From: Incurvaria masculella
Lineage: Eukaryota; Arthropoda; Insecta; Lepidoptera; Incurvariidae
Assembly: GCA_946894095.1 (NCBI GenBank)
Contig: OX335641.1
Coordinates: 18,184,501-18,248,500 of the forward strand
Length of the DNA stretch: 64,000 nucleotides
Direction: 5' to 3'
In this document: piece after piece, positions 39,101-54,100 of the stretch
Position numbering within the stretch: the stretch's first letter is position 1
Layout of the letters: every line of letters begins with the position of its first letter
Translations under genes and position numbers: made by a program
Notes under the pieces: generated by a model
What the model was told of the DNA's origin: nothing
The model's input: only the letters and a program-made list of their open reading frames with translations
Databases searched by the model: none

Positions 39101-42100
39101 AAGCGCTTTGAAAACTTTTAACGTAGAGGATGAAGTTATTGTTACTTGAATAATATTGATTTTGTACTAATTAGCACGAACTTCTCTTAAACTTATCTGT
39201 TCCGACCTAAATTATAATTCAAGTCAATAATATATGGGGGGGGGCGACATGCCTTGCACGCCAGAGGTCATGGGTCAAAATCCCCGCACCGCTCAAGCAC
39301 CAGTTCTAAGTGGTAGGGCTAAGCGGTTTGGTACCATCGAATTGGATGAAAATATTGTGTACAAATTGTCCGTTGACAAATACAATGCGTACATAGGTCG
39401 CCAAGTGGGTGTGCTATTAGCCATCTATGTCCAGTTCCATACAAAATACTATAAAATCCAATAATGTTATTACCCTTGCAGGTGCACATAACATTTAACC
39501 GAATAGTGAAGTGCGTCCACGCTTGACCGGACACCTGGGGAGGTGGGGGGAGGATGCGCGTGGAGGTATTTTCCATACAGCCCCCGGCTACGAGGGGGCG
39601 GGTTATCTGAAGGGCGGCAGAAGGCTGCGGCCGACATTTTTCAGCTCGGTGACTCGAGAGATCAATGAGCTCGTTGTCCGCCCGAGGAAGGGCCACCCTG
39701 CTCTGGAGTTACGTTGGCATCTATGCACATGTTTTTATCCATTAGTTTTTTTCCAAAAATATAACCTGTATCAACTACGGAGAAAAATTAATTTGTATTA
39801 AGTTTTTAATTATTTAATTTGATTAGGTTTTTTATTTAAGACCAATATTCGTTATCAAGTAGAGATATATAAAATTATAAAAAATTCAATGAATAAATAC
39901 AATTTAAATGATAAGTAACAGTTTACTCAGAATTTTTGTTCCGCCACAAACTATATTGGTCTGGGGAGCGTAATATTATAATGCTTACGGACCCATCTAT
40001 TCTTCCTATGACTTTAATTTGTCTACCCGCGTCGATCTTAGACTTCGCCGTAGTGCGAAGTACACTTTTTATTCACTGCTACACCCACTGGGAATGTAAT
40101 ACCAAAATGTATAAGCAGTTTTCGACTTTTATTGCAACGTTAAGACATAATTCATAAACAAGGTTATCACATACCTATCACAGCGATCTAATTGTATAAG
40201 AACTGTCTAGAATTAAAAAAAAACACGGTCACTTTTACTGGGTATATCCTTGACGTACGAAAACCACTAAAGTCTTCATATTTCAGATAGATTCGCGAGT
40301 TCATATTGAAAGTTGTTATGTAAATAGGTATATATTATCGTGGGCTTATTCGTATTTCTGTGTTTATTAGGTTTTCAAACTAACAATATTATAGGCAATT
40401 GAGAACATTCTAAATATTGTAACTGACTTAGAACATATATTTTATATTTTTGGACATGGAGAGCTAATAAAACACCTGTCATGTTATCAGGCGAAAATAC
40501 CACAATGGAACTAGGTGCAATGCCAAGACCTCACTTAGATTCCAATATCCTTTTATTCCAGTCAAGCATTCGCAAAAGCTAATATATTTGCTACATACCT
40601 TAGTAATTTTATGTTCGAATTTCAAATCAGTGAGTACATAGAGCTCCCGCCCACGCCATCAGCGTCTGGTCGGACAGCGGTGTTTACACGCGGCCGAGGC
40701 AGGGGTCGCGAACCATCCATCATGCCAGACTCGCCGCTTGACTACCCCTGACTGCATTACCCGCGAGGTGAATGCGTCGTGGTCCGTCTCCGGTGGGACG
40801 CGAACAAACCTCGCCGTCACTCCGACGACATTCGCTGACTAGACGTAACGCATGTTTTGACGTTACCGTATACCTCTTTCAATTAGGTTGTTACGAATTC
40901 GGATTGTTTGTAAATATTGTGTTCGTTCTATTGTGTAATGTAGCTTGGATGGGAGGAGTTGTCAAAGTAGACAATAATGTTAACAAATTGACCCTATTTG
41001 TTTTGCATATTTCTTTTTATATTGCCAACGCTAGGCTTCTTCCTACTAGTCATCTTTTCAATACCATTTCTGCACAATCCTAACGATCAACAGCGATACC
41101 TACAACGCGAATATTACAGACACATCGCCAACGGTCAAATTATCAAAATTCTCTACTTCGGTGAACATTACAGAGATCATAACAACTAAAACAATGATCG
41201 AATTACTTGAAAGCATTAACACATGTTGTGGCAGTAGTTTTCCCTCACTGGCAAGGAAATAAAAACAATTCAGACCAAATGTCACTAACCATATCCAGCA
41301 TGTAACAGGTTTTTCAAAACCCTCAAGTAAAAATCAATTTATTAAATTAATTCGGTTCACAATTAAGCAATAAAAATTAAGAAGTTCAAATAAGTTTACA
41401 TAATTACCTATTTATTTAATAATGACACATACGTTTTTCGATTTTATTGAAGATTATTTGATTTTATTTCAATTTAATACAATATTTCACAATACCGACG
41501 CAAGTAATTTGTGAAACGAGTCAGAAACGTAAAAATCGCTCGTCAAAACTGCGATTGCAATAAATCGATTCGTTACTGCGAAATAAACTCATCAGATATC
41601 TACAAAGACCGCCCATTAACGTCCAAAATGGCGTCGAATGCTCCTTCCCGCGCGCGCCATAAGACGCGGCGCGTGCGCGGCAGCGCGCCGATGACGGATA
41701 GCGTATTAATATTCCATTTCCATTGAGATGAGAGACATAAAAAAGGTTAACCGATCCGGGGGAAGGGTTACCGCCTCCTCCCCCAGCCGCTACCACGCGA
41801 TTATCGAACGCGTGCCCTGTTTAGAAGATTTGCTTTAATTTAGTTAACGGGTTTTTTACCCCCGTACCTACGCCGGCCCCTTTCAGATCCTATCGGCGGC
41901 GATTCGATATCGCGATGCTAAATTATTATGTTAATTTTAAATTAATTTATTTTAAATGCTATGTATGCATTGTGCAAGGGTTATGAACGTAGATAGGGTT
42001 ACAGTTCTGCCTCTATGCATTGTAATCTTTATTGTGTATGTTTAGCTGTATAGAAAAAAAAGTAGGATTTCGTTGTTCCAAATTATTTGATTGCGTGACT

Positions 42101-45100
42101 AAAATATATGGAGTTTAAGATTGTTTTTATAATTAGAAAAAATGCTTATCTATGCCATCCGAATGACCCTACAACCGAAATCAATACAGTTTACCTGATT
42201 ATTAAACTCTCAGTTTATATATCAATTAAAATATAGATCAATTAAAATGCATCCAATGTAATGAACACATGGGTTGTAGTCCAGATTTAGTTGTTTATTT
42301 GAATTATGTTTATGTAGGGCTAAATACATATCCTAACCTTTTTGATATTTGCACAGGGCCTGTCTTGATTCACCCCACTGCCCCCCCTTTTTTAGGTGAT
42401 GTGGCGTGATATTAAGTAAACTATGAACTAATTAGTGTTTTTTTAATCGTGCAAAAAATAGACGAAAAAAAAAATACATAGCATAGCAAAAAATTTCCAC
42501 AAAAACGGACTTTTCATTTAGATTGATTTCTTTCAGTAAACCTTTGGTGTGTTGAGGAGAGAAGAGGATGTAAATAATAGGTCGGGGAAAAAGTCTTTTC
42601 GCATTATAGTATGTATGAACTTGTAATAAAATCTCTTTGGCTATACTATTTGTATCTGGCTGGTTTTGGTATCATTGAAAGTTCAAATTTTAAAGAACAT
42701 AATTCCAAATTCAGATTAGGAAAATGTGTGATTCTCATTTGTTTTTCGTACTGTCAAAATGAGTGAATCTAATGAAGAAATTCGATACATTTTAAAATTT
42801 TACTACAAAAAAGGTAAAAATGCAACGCAAGCCGCGAAAAAAATTTGCGATGTTTATGGACCTAGTGCAGTGTCTGTGAGAGTAGCACAAATTTGGTTTA
42901 AGCGTTTTCAATCCGGAAATTTTGATGTCAAAGATGCACGTCGCTCTGGTCGCCCTATTACGGATAAAATGGATGCCATTTTTGAAAAAGTGGAGCAAGA
43001 TCGGCATATCAGTAGTTACGACGTAGCTGAAGAACTAGGAATTGACCACAAAACAGTTTTGGCGCATTTGAAAAAAACTGGGTACACAAAAAAGCTCGAT
43101 ATTTGGGTACTTCACGAGCTCACTGAAAGAAACCTAATGAACCGTGTACTCATTTGTGATTCTTTATTACGACGTAATGAAACCGAACCATTTTTGAAGA
43201 AGCTGATAACTGGTGATGAAAAGTGGATCACGTACGACAAGAACGTGCGAAAAAGGTCGTGGTCAAAGGCCGGTCAAGCTTCACAGACTGTGGCGAAACC
43301 CGGGTTAACTCGCAACAAGGTGATGCTGTGTGTGTGGTGGGATTGGAAGGGCATTATTCATTATGAGCTGTTACCACCAGGCAGGACCATCGATTCTGAA
43401 CTCTACTGCGAACAACTGATGAGATTAAAGCAAGAAGTTGAGAGAAAGCGGCCGGAATTAATCAACAGAAGGGGTGTGGTTTTTCATCATGATAACGCTA
43501 GACCTCACACATCTTTAGCCACTCAGCAAAAACTAAGAGAGTTTGGCTGGGAGATGTTAATGCATCCGCCGTATAGTCCTGACCTTGCACCTTCAGATTT
43601 CCACCTGTTTAGGTCTCTTCAGAATTCTTTAGGCAGTGTCAGGTTAACATCACGAGAGGACTGCCAAAACCACTTGTCGCGGTATATTGATCAGAAGTCC
43701 CAATATTTCTATAGCAATGGGATCATGTCCCTACCTACAAGATGGCAAAAAGTTATCGAACAAAATGGTACCTACATACTTTAGTTAAATGTAAATAAAC
43801 CATATTAAAAAATGTTTTGAATTTTCTTAAAAAATGCGAAGAAACTTTTTCCCCAACCAATATATTATGAGGGCAGCAAGCACTGAAAGCTAACTTTAAT
43901 CAAAATTTATCTTTCGTAGTCGGGAAAGAAGTAAACGTAGGTTGATACATGCTTAAATACATACACATATATAAATTAGATACATATTTACAATACTTGT
44001 ATCGCTAGTCAACTTATGTAATAGTGAATATCGGAATGTGATTGACAAACATTGTCAATTGAATGAAGCAATAATACTTTTCATGATCATTTAAGATGAG
44101 ACATTAACGTTTTGACGGATTTATCATTATTTATAACTAATAATTAATTACTAATTAATGCCTTGATATGCCAATTTGCTATAGTCTCATCACGCCTTGG
44201 CATAGTTCCAAGCTGATGAGAAAATCGGCATTGATCGAAGTGATAGATTTAATTAATTACACGAATATTGAGGTGTTTTGATTCAGTACACTATAACAAA
44301 ATGTTAGTGATCGTAGTAGATGTAGAAGTCTCGCAGCTCACACACCCCTGGTGTGTGCACTTGCCTTCCAGAGGCCATGGGTTCAAATCCTGGCCCCGTT
44401 AATGAACCAATTTTCTCTTTCTGATTTGAATAAGTGCATTTCGTTATGAATGCGAGCAGCTCCATAGTTTGGAAGGAGTTCTTCTACTAGGTGGTAGGGT
44501 TAAGCCCGCCCGGGTTGACACCATCGCATTGGAAGAAAAAAATGGACGAAACGGCAATGACCAATTTTGTTTTTTCCGTGTTTTTCACCCAATCCCACGT
44601 AGCCGTAAAGACAATGCCCTGGTTTGGCACCTAATTCCTTCGGAAATGTGCGGTGTCTTTGGCAATATCATGACAGTGGTTGTGGTATCAGCCATCTGTG
44701 TCCAGTTATATTAAACAATCTAGTATTTTAATTTTAGATGGACATTGCGATATCCACGATAAAATAAAATAGAGGATCCCAAACCAAAACGTTTAACTCC
44801 ACAGCGCTTCGTAATAAATCTACATCTGAGCGTCGACATAAAAACATTGTCAAAATCATCAACAAAATCAAATCTTAACCCTCCGGCACTCGCGCGATTA
44901 ATACGGCCCCCAAAGACGACACGCGTCTCGCATACCTGCACCGACAATGACGCTCAACCCTTCCATGGCTTACGAAAATCATTACGCCTTCATTCGGTAA
45001 CATTATTATAACACGACACGTGACCGGGTAAAAAGAGCCCTCGGCAAGTCGAAGCGCGACAGGTAACCGAAACGATCCTATTTAAATAACGTGGGGTGAA

Positions 45101-48100
45101 ATTTGAATGGGGAAATACACTTATAAAAGGTTTATTCAAATGCGAGGGGTTGCATAATTGCCCGTTAATTGAGTGTGTAAAGTGTCTAATCGTAGGTGAA
45201 GTGTGATAGGGTTAGTTCAGGGTTAGAATGTTTCTGTGTTTAGCTGCATCGATTAGCTGCGGTGATGTTTTGTCAATTCATTTGTTTATGGGTTGTTTAT
45301 GGGTCCACTTAGATTATAAGTGTTTTTGTGTCTTTAGTATAAAAACATAAAACAAAAATGCAGTAATCTAGTTCAATAAACTATCAAACATTATTATCAG
45401 ATTTAGAAATTAGCAGAAAGGTTTTGGTCTTGACAGTGAAACTGAATTCGAATCTGTGATCTTGAGATTAAACGTTTAGGTAAGCTCAGTTGGTTAGAAC
45501 AGTTGTTATGTAATCCAAAGGCCGCAGGTTAGTTAAGATAAGCTACAGTAATAGTTCATCCCAAATTGATTTCAGATACTTTTATTAAGATAGGTATGGG
45601 TCAGTTTTATTTTAACTGTTCTGCACATTCATATATGCAGCTGATGTCTTATGTCTTCTATATTCAAATATTATTTGAATCTGAAATGTTGGAATGACAT
45701 TAATTTTTGAGGCTGCTACAGAAAATTATGAAGTTATGTTGTGTGAACGGAATGCACTTGGCTTCTAATCTTTTTTTTTAAATTTAGAAAAAAATATTTT
45801 ATAACGGGTACGTTTCTTATACTTCATTCGGACATAGATAAGCAACTGCAAGTCACTTCGCATCCCAGTTTATATCAGCATTTAAATATATTCATATCCG
45901 GATGTACTGCTGCTGTCCAAGCACGATGAATGACTTGCGCCAAAACTACCCGCCGCTGCCGACGCAGGGTTGAATACAAAGTGCCCGATTATAGCGCCAT
46001 GATCTGGCAGACCCAGCTGTATGTGAGGCGGTCAGAATCGAAAGGTCAAGTGTAACAATATTGCATTCGGTGTACCTATATTAATGTACTCATTATTTTG
46101 TCATCTAAATATTAATATAATTTTATTTAGCAAATATAATTAACTGCTTTATTGTAAAAATATGTTAATTTTCTATTTCCTAATTAATCAGTTACGTGTG
46201 CAATGGAGGAAGGTACGCGGAGCAGGTGAAGCTATTTGTCAACATATTAATTTGTCTTACACCTATGTGATCTATACCTGATCATTTGTGTATAGTCCAT
46301 ATAAAGCGAATTGCATTGAGCCATGCGCCAACTTCGGGCGCAACATGTTTTTACCGAATTAACTTACTTTTAACAAGCTTTATACCAGTCGACAATTCGA
46401 TCGTTAAATAAAACACAAATATTAAAATTGTATGTTAAAAGCATTTCCACCTATATCCCTAATTCTAAACGCTGAACGTTGACTATTGAAAAGTCCGGGC
46501 CTTAAGCTCGAAAGAACGAGCCGAAAAGTCGCCCAACACAAGCGGCCCATGAAATAGGAATATTTGGTCACGGTGGCCCGCGGAGTGATCTTGAAATATC
46601 TTCAAGCTGTAACTGCGGGGCGTGACGTCATGAATACCAATAGAACGCCGGGCCGAGGCAGGACGTTTTAAAGCGTTTATTCATATTTTTATAAGCGACT
46701 GCCGCATCAGAGAATTTGGTTACGAAAGAAACGGAGATTCGGTGGTCCAGTCCGACGTCAGGAGGGTGCTCTACTTGAAAATGAGTTAGATAATGTTTAC
46801 GAAGTCACTTACGTTTAGTGCGGTATATGGCATGGCGTACGCCAGGCCCTGACGCATGGGGTGCCCAAAGACGCCCCTGGGCTTTCGAACTTTCAAATGG
46901 GCTGCAAAAATCATGATTTGAAAGTCTTTGGAAGAACACAACTCGAAAAAATACCCAAGTAATTTGTAAATTTTTTGGTGACAATTTTTCTCAAAGTACT
47001 ACTTGTTTGTTGTGACTTTTTATCTCAGCCTTAGACTTACGAAAATTGTACTTTGGGACGTCACTTTGACACACTTTGTATAGAGGAAATATCAAAGTAA
47101 TGCAAAGTGACGTCATAAAGTACTACTTTTGGTTAGTCTTAGTTTATGTTACGACTATTTATATCTGCCTTAGAGATCACAACCCTTCAGTTCATGTTAA
47201 GAGACCGACGCCGCACACTTTCGATAAGCGCTTTCACTTGTCGCGAGCCGAGTGCAAGCCAGCACCTTCGACGCTGCAACCGCTCCGCTTGAAGTAAATA
47301 TGCGCAAATGCGCATATATTAACAACCCGTATTGATAACGTTTGACGTATCGCACGCCAGGCGTGTCCGACATTCGTGCGGCACCGGCGGCTTTTTATTT
47401 AGCAACTTTCCACTTTCGCAGAGGTCGCACGCGCGCGCGACCGGCAAAAACTACCCCCGTGTGTCCGAGTCAAGCGAAAGACATTCATAGTGTTGCCATC
47501 TTTGTAAATTGGCTAATTCACTTTTATATTAAAATACTATTTCACATGAAGCCGCAAGACCTCTTGCGTACAAGCTCTTCAAGCTTTGCAGTGAATGTCC
47601 GCAACGCAGATGAAGCATTAAATAAATGCATGTAGGTATACTCTTAAACACTGTGTTAGTAGAGGCATTCATTACGGGAGGAGGGACTGTAGGCGAATTC
47701 CAAATTATGGGTATACAGCCGGTGGCGAAATTGGTAGACGCAATACCCGCGAATGGTATGTTTTGCTGGTTCAGGAACTTAACGCAAACAATCTATACGC
47801 ATTAATCTTAAGAGAATACTCAATAATTTGAAGCCTTCAAATTAATGTTCAGTTCAAAACAAATGCGCTGAATTTCAAAATCTACCACTCCTTAATAGTG
47901 TAACTACCCCCGGCATGGCATATAAAAGCGAACATATCAATTATGTTCTAATTAAAACAATGATGCATTGGGTGTTTTAACTAGGTACTTTTAACGCAAG
48001 AGTATTGCGAACATTACAAAAAAAAATACGTGCAAAATTTACTTGTGAAATATTGCGGCCACCAACATAAGAACAACAACAGTTCATTCATCAGAAGACC

Positions 48101-51100
48101 CTTTCATTGCATCACCCTGGCCGGTTTAGTTCCACTAGATGGCGCTAGCTGGCTGCGCGAACCTACGAAATTGATTCTCACGCACGTACCGATTAGTTTG
48201 GCCTGAAGGAAATCGCCGAAGCCAAGCGTTGAGACATTTCTCGTTCTGGTGCGTGCTGTTAGGCGCGTGACCCGTATTCATAGGCTTGGCTTTACTTCTG
48301 ATTTAAAAATGACAGTTCCAATCGAATATTTTTTTGTTACTTTTTTAGGGTTCTTCCTGTAGATGATCTTTCTTAAAAGGGGAAATGAGTGGGTTTTGAC
48401 AAAACACTGAATTTTCATTGCGGTGGTAATTGATAAGAAAACACGTATTTACTTAACAATGCATGTAACATGGCAATCTAAATTGGTTTCTATACTTAAA
48501 TACATATTTCTAAGAAACATATTGCATTTGTCACTCAGTCTCATTATTTCCTTACTAGCTGGTCACAGATTGCCGACAATAAAGCACCAAATGAAAATGG
48601 AGGCTAGCAGAGAGAAGATAATAAACTGCAAACTTACAAACAAAATTTACACTTAAGAAATGTTCAGCTGAGGCAGCAAAATATCCTATGAATAATACTC
48701 AGCTAACAAGTCCAAAAGTAATGTTGCGTAGCCCACTATAATAGAATAAAACGGATTCAAGCGAATTAGGCAAATCGGTCAGGCAACTCACAATTGTGGT
48801 CACGAGAGGCACCGGCAATCAGGCAGGGTCGCAGGGAAAGTAAAATCGCAATTTCAAAATGCATTTTTAACCGACTTCATTTACATAACCTGCCATCGAT
48901 GACCTAACTCTCGAGATTATGATCGTGTCATAATTTTGATATATTGTTTACACAACCTCCATGCAAGGAACTCACGTTCGCACTGAACCTGCCAGCCTCG
49001 ATAGCTCGGTGGTATGAAGCCTCGGTGACGAGGTTAAGAAACACTAGGCGTTCTTAGGGTTATGAACGGGTTCAGTATTACATGTTAAACAGTAGATCCC
49101 CTTCTTGACTTACTAAGTTGTTAGGTTAATCCCGCCCTGGGAGAATTGTCCGTATTTTTCACCTTGTCCAATCTAGGCGAGCAATATAAGAAAGGTCCTG
49201 GCACGCCAGATAATTGCTTCGGAAATGCGGTGCTAGGGTAATATCATAACATTAGTTATGATATTACTCACCTACATAGGTCGCATTCATAAATACAACG
49301 TAATTCAGTTCCCAGGAGCCAGAAACGGCACCTGCGACAAATCGTCCTCCGCCACCGCGAGAATAATCGAGTTGCGCAAGTAGAGCAGCCACCAGCGAGG
49401 GTCCGGCCGACTGTAAGCGAGTGGTCACACCGAGATTACCATATTTTGCTCAAATCTGAATGTAGCCCGCGAGCTGAATATTGAGCACCCTGGCCACCCC
49501 GCGCCTTCCCGCCCCTCCCGCGCCTCTAGCGGCCGATCCATGTGCGGTACCATTCGTGGCGTTTCGCAGCTTTCACCTCAACTATGGGCGACATCAATCG
49601 ATTTCGCCCGCTACATTTTCACCAAATTTTGGGTGTCAATTCCTCCTGAATCAAAGTTGTCTTTTGTTCTTAACGATCTCGTATCCATCTGACGAGACCG
49701 GTGAGACAGGAAAAACCATAAAAGATGATTTTTGTTAATGGAGCCCGTTTCAAGTTTTGAAATTATTTTCTCGTTACAAACAAAACGTTTTACTTCGAAG
49801 TGCAGAACACAAAAATTTAAACTTTTACTTCTGTGATTTGTGGTTCGAAGATAATAGTCTCATCGCGTTCAAACACGATGCTATAGGGATTTTCTTTATT
49901 TTGGTTAGGAGACAGCCTCTTTAACGTAAGTAAGGAGTATGCAGGGAGAAGGCGGGTATTGATGTGCACAGAGCAACACGTGGCAACACGGCGCCGACTG
50001 CCTTGGCTAGTATATGCTGCGTGCGAGCTTATCTGGTACTCTGGTACTACTGGTTAATGTTGTTGACAGCTTACCATTGGAGGGCGGTGGCGAGGGCGAC
50101 TTGACGATTCTGCTTGGCGGCAGATCTGGAACAAGAATACAAATAAATCAATATCTTAATGCGAAGGATGTCAGATCTGGCATCGACTAGAGGCGCGCTG
50201 AATCGAGTCGAGCCGCAAACATTTTTTGGATTTTAGACGCAATATCATAGCGTTCGTAGGAGGTAATTTTTTTCGATTCGATTCGCCTCGATTTTGCGCG
50301 AATAGTCGACGATTGGCTTAACTCCTTCTCCTGAATAAAAAGAGTGAGTTAAGCTGGAAGTGTACTCTCAAGACAAAACCCAATGGTATGACAACAGAGG
50401 AAATCAGATAAAAAAAAAACTCGCAGTTGGAAATTTAAAGGTCTTAGCTCTTAGGCAAATGGGATTTTTTCGGTTTTTTTCGGAAATATCGAATCGGAAA
50501 TCTACGTTGCCATAAGGTAATTTCTACCTTGCATCTTAAAACAATCCGGTCAGGCGATGCTTAGTATAATCTAAAGTCAAGTAAAGACAGCGCTCAATCC
50601 TCATGGCAAGTTCGGCTAAATAGCCCGACCGCAATAATCGACAGCGGGGTGTGTAAATTAGCTTCACCATGCACTCGTCAAACGTGTGAGCGTTTTCCAG
50701 TGCGAGCGTAGTCACACCGAGACACACCAAAGGTATGTTCCCTCGCAAGCCGCATGCATTAAGATCAGCGCGAGGGGGCGCGGCGGAGAGGCGGCGAGGG
50801 TGTGAGGGGCAGGCGGCCGGAGGGTGCGTGAGGTCACATTACTCGGAACGGCTCCCGCGGGGGTCACTCTTCAGTCCGCTATTATTTCTCGAGATCCGGC
50901 TCTGGACAGTGGCCGCCTAGTGTGGACATTGCTACAATCGCTCGAACATTCAACATTCACAGCTATTTTTAACCGACGTCAAAAAAGGAGGAGGTTATCA
51001 ATTCGTCTGTATGTTTTTTTTTTCTAAATATGTACTTAAAACATGAAATTGAATCATAGGCATTGTCATTTTCACCAAGAACTGTTCTGCAGTACTTACT

Positions 51101-54100
51101 TGAAGGAATAAATATTGTTTATGTCTTTATTATATTTACTTCAGGTATGTATACTATTGAAACATAGTTATCGCCGCATATTTACTTAAGTTTTCATTTT
51201 CAAAAAAAAAAATCTGCATTTATATCACATATGATAAGATGAATTTATAATACGGCTGAAAATTAATGAACTTTTAAACAAGCCGTATGACGCTCTGTAA
51301 TATCTGGCTACCCCTACAATTTGTGTCGGAGCCTCGCCTCCATCAAGAAATGCTGTGGACACTGCCGGTGTTGCCAATCGCTCCGCGTCGCCGGATTATT
51401 CCCAAATAACACCATAAACATCAATAGAGTCCGGCGCGGAGGGCGCGAGTGGGCCGCTCTACCCTTCCGCAGGACACGTCCACTGGGCGAAAACCGGACC
51501 GGGTGACGTCGCCTGATAACGGATAGAAATGGCTGAAGAATTAAATGCTTCCACATTGTATGTAAGTATTGTAAAGGTTACCGTGAGCTGGTGAATTTGA
51601 ACAGATGAGCGGATTGAGATTGATTCGGCGTACATGATAGTACCTTGCAAAATGTCACAAAAAAAAATCATTTAATGTACTCTGTGTCCATCGCATAGAG
51701 TAAAAAAGTAAAAACTATGATCTGCATTGGAGTATTTCCGCATTTCCAGGTCGCGCTCCTGCCATCCTGGGAAGCTTCCACAGTTCGCCTCGTATAGATT
51801 CCATTGTGGAGACACAAATGGAGCCTGCCGCTCAAACAGAAGAAGTGTCTTGATTCTGTATGATTAAATAACCTGTAGGTTCTATGATTTTGATGTCAAT
51901 TAACAATAATTGTTGTTCAATTGTCAATACAAAAAATATTAAACAATATATGTATTTATATTCATGTACATCTGTCCTTATGCGTTTTTAAGTGAACTTA
52001 TTCCCAATAGAAACAGATGCGTGACGCTCACGAAAAGACATATTGGGGGTAGAATTATGGAAGAAATATAGTCAAATATATTCACGAGGAGTCCGAGCTG
52101 CGCCGGGGAGCGGACCCCGCGAGTTAATATTTAATAAACGTAGAGCACTGAAAGATAACTATATTTCTTACAAAACAGTTTTTTTCCTTTTAAACGGTGA
52201 TTTTTTAAATTTTTATTTATTTATTTATTTATTTATATATTTATTTATTTATACACTAACAGTTTTAAGCTGGTACGTGCATTGTGTTTTATAATAGTGT
52301 GTGTTTTCACCACAAAATAATATGAATGGTTTGGCTGATAGTGTTCAGGATGTTACATTGGGAAAAAAGTATTTTCACCTAATAAATGGGAATATTATAA
52401 CCATGCTCCACACTTCGCCCAAAGCCAGGCGATAACGCAGCTGGAAAATGGCATCCTTGTAAAGGGAGAAATTAGGGAAATTGCTGTCGAAAAAATGTCT
52501 AAGGCAGTCAAGGATTAACATTTAATATTGCTTTGTCACTTCTATTGGTAACAGTAATGAAAACTAATTATTAACTAACGGTACGATGCTTAAGAGGATA
52601 GCGAGATGATCAAGTTCCATACAATGGCTCGTCCCTGATTTCTCGGTCAAATTAAGAAATATTTTCCTGAAAATTTGCACTTTAAATAAATCAACTAGGA
52701 GCTACGTCTGAAAGTATTGTTTATTGATAACTTAACTTGTATCCATGACATACACCTCTTCGTATGTGCATGGACATTTTTAGAGGCGTATATAACGGAT
52801 ATCAGTTAATATATAAAAAAAACTAGAATGTACAGACGCAGTTATCAAATTGATTTATTTAAGGTACACAATACTAGACAAATATTTCTTAATTTCACTG
52901 TGCCTACAGGCACGAGGACTTCATTTATTTATTTATTTATTTATTTATTTCATCGCCTCATTATCCTATTAAGGTTTTTCTTTAAACGTAACAATAACAC
53001 TGCTCTGTATTTCTGCCACGATCTCAAGGTCCATCTCCGGCGGCTCCATCAATTCGCATTACCTCGACTCGAGCGGCCGCGAGTGCAACATGAATAAACT
53101 AGAGTCGGTGAGAGCCATCACCGGACCCTACATGCTTAGTCATTTTTGAATGGCCGCTCAAAATATGCATCGAAACGTCTCGGCAGTGAGAAGAAACCGC
53201 AAAAAAAAAAACTGCAAAACTTTAACGAGTGTCCCCGAAAATTGGTAACGCTAAAGAATAAAGTCGCAGGGAGGGAATACTATAAATGAGCGTATTTAAT
53301 CCCAGTATTTGTAAAGAGATGCATCTGATGGATGGCGATGTTTCACTTGCAAATGCATTGTTGCAGCGCGTTCGTTGTATACAATGGCCGCGCGCACAAT
53401 GCACTCGCGGCAGACAGATGCATTAGAAGATTTATGCAAAAGTTACGTGTGAATCCTTAATTTTAGTATTTTTTTTAGTTGATTGATTGACTACTATTTA
53501 TGTAGTGTGGGAGAATAATGTATTTTTTTTGTCTTTTTATGTTACGGTAGACTAATATTTTGGGAAGAATTATGACTGAATAACTTTTTATGTTACATAA
53601 TATGGATGGAATTATCACATTACATCACCAACTCCAGGCTGAACTAAACTGGCCGGAAAACTCGGAAAACATCTTCCATTATTCATTAAATGCAATAGTA
53701 TCAACTGAACAAATAGGGTAAGTGATAAAGAACCATGATTTAATCCAATTCGTAATAAAAAACACAATTCCAAACTAAAAAACCGGCCAAGTGCGAGTCG
53801 GACTCGCACCAGACGGGTTCCGTACCATCGTACAAGATTCAACATATAAAATCAAGTTTTTTGTACGGGGCACCCCTTTAATTTTAATAATTTTATTATT
53901 TTACGTAATTGTTGTTATACCGACAAAATAAATACACACTGTAAAAATGTCAGCCGCCTACCTATTACGGTTGATTAGATACAGCCTTGTGATAGACGGA
54001 CGGACGGACGGACAGCGGAGGCTTAGTAATAGGGTTCCGTTGGCACCCTTTGGGCACGGGACCCTAAAATAGGAAGAAAGAATTGATCCCAGTACGAGTA

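Noticed and set aside
39319..39801. 125-residue minus and 96-residue plus frames
   Set aside because: GC-rich patch beside a SINE; no recognisable domain on either strand.
40772..41083. 103-residue plus-strand frame with hydrophobic stretch
   Set aside because: Starts in a GC-rich island and runs into AT-rich intron DNA; hydrophobicity comes from T-rich codons.
49343..49421. Possible extra nub exon with TTACAG and CAG|GTGCCG ends
   Set aside because: 79 bp long, which would shift the frame between exons 2 and 3, and its translation is not protein-like.
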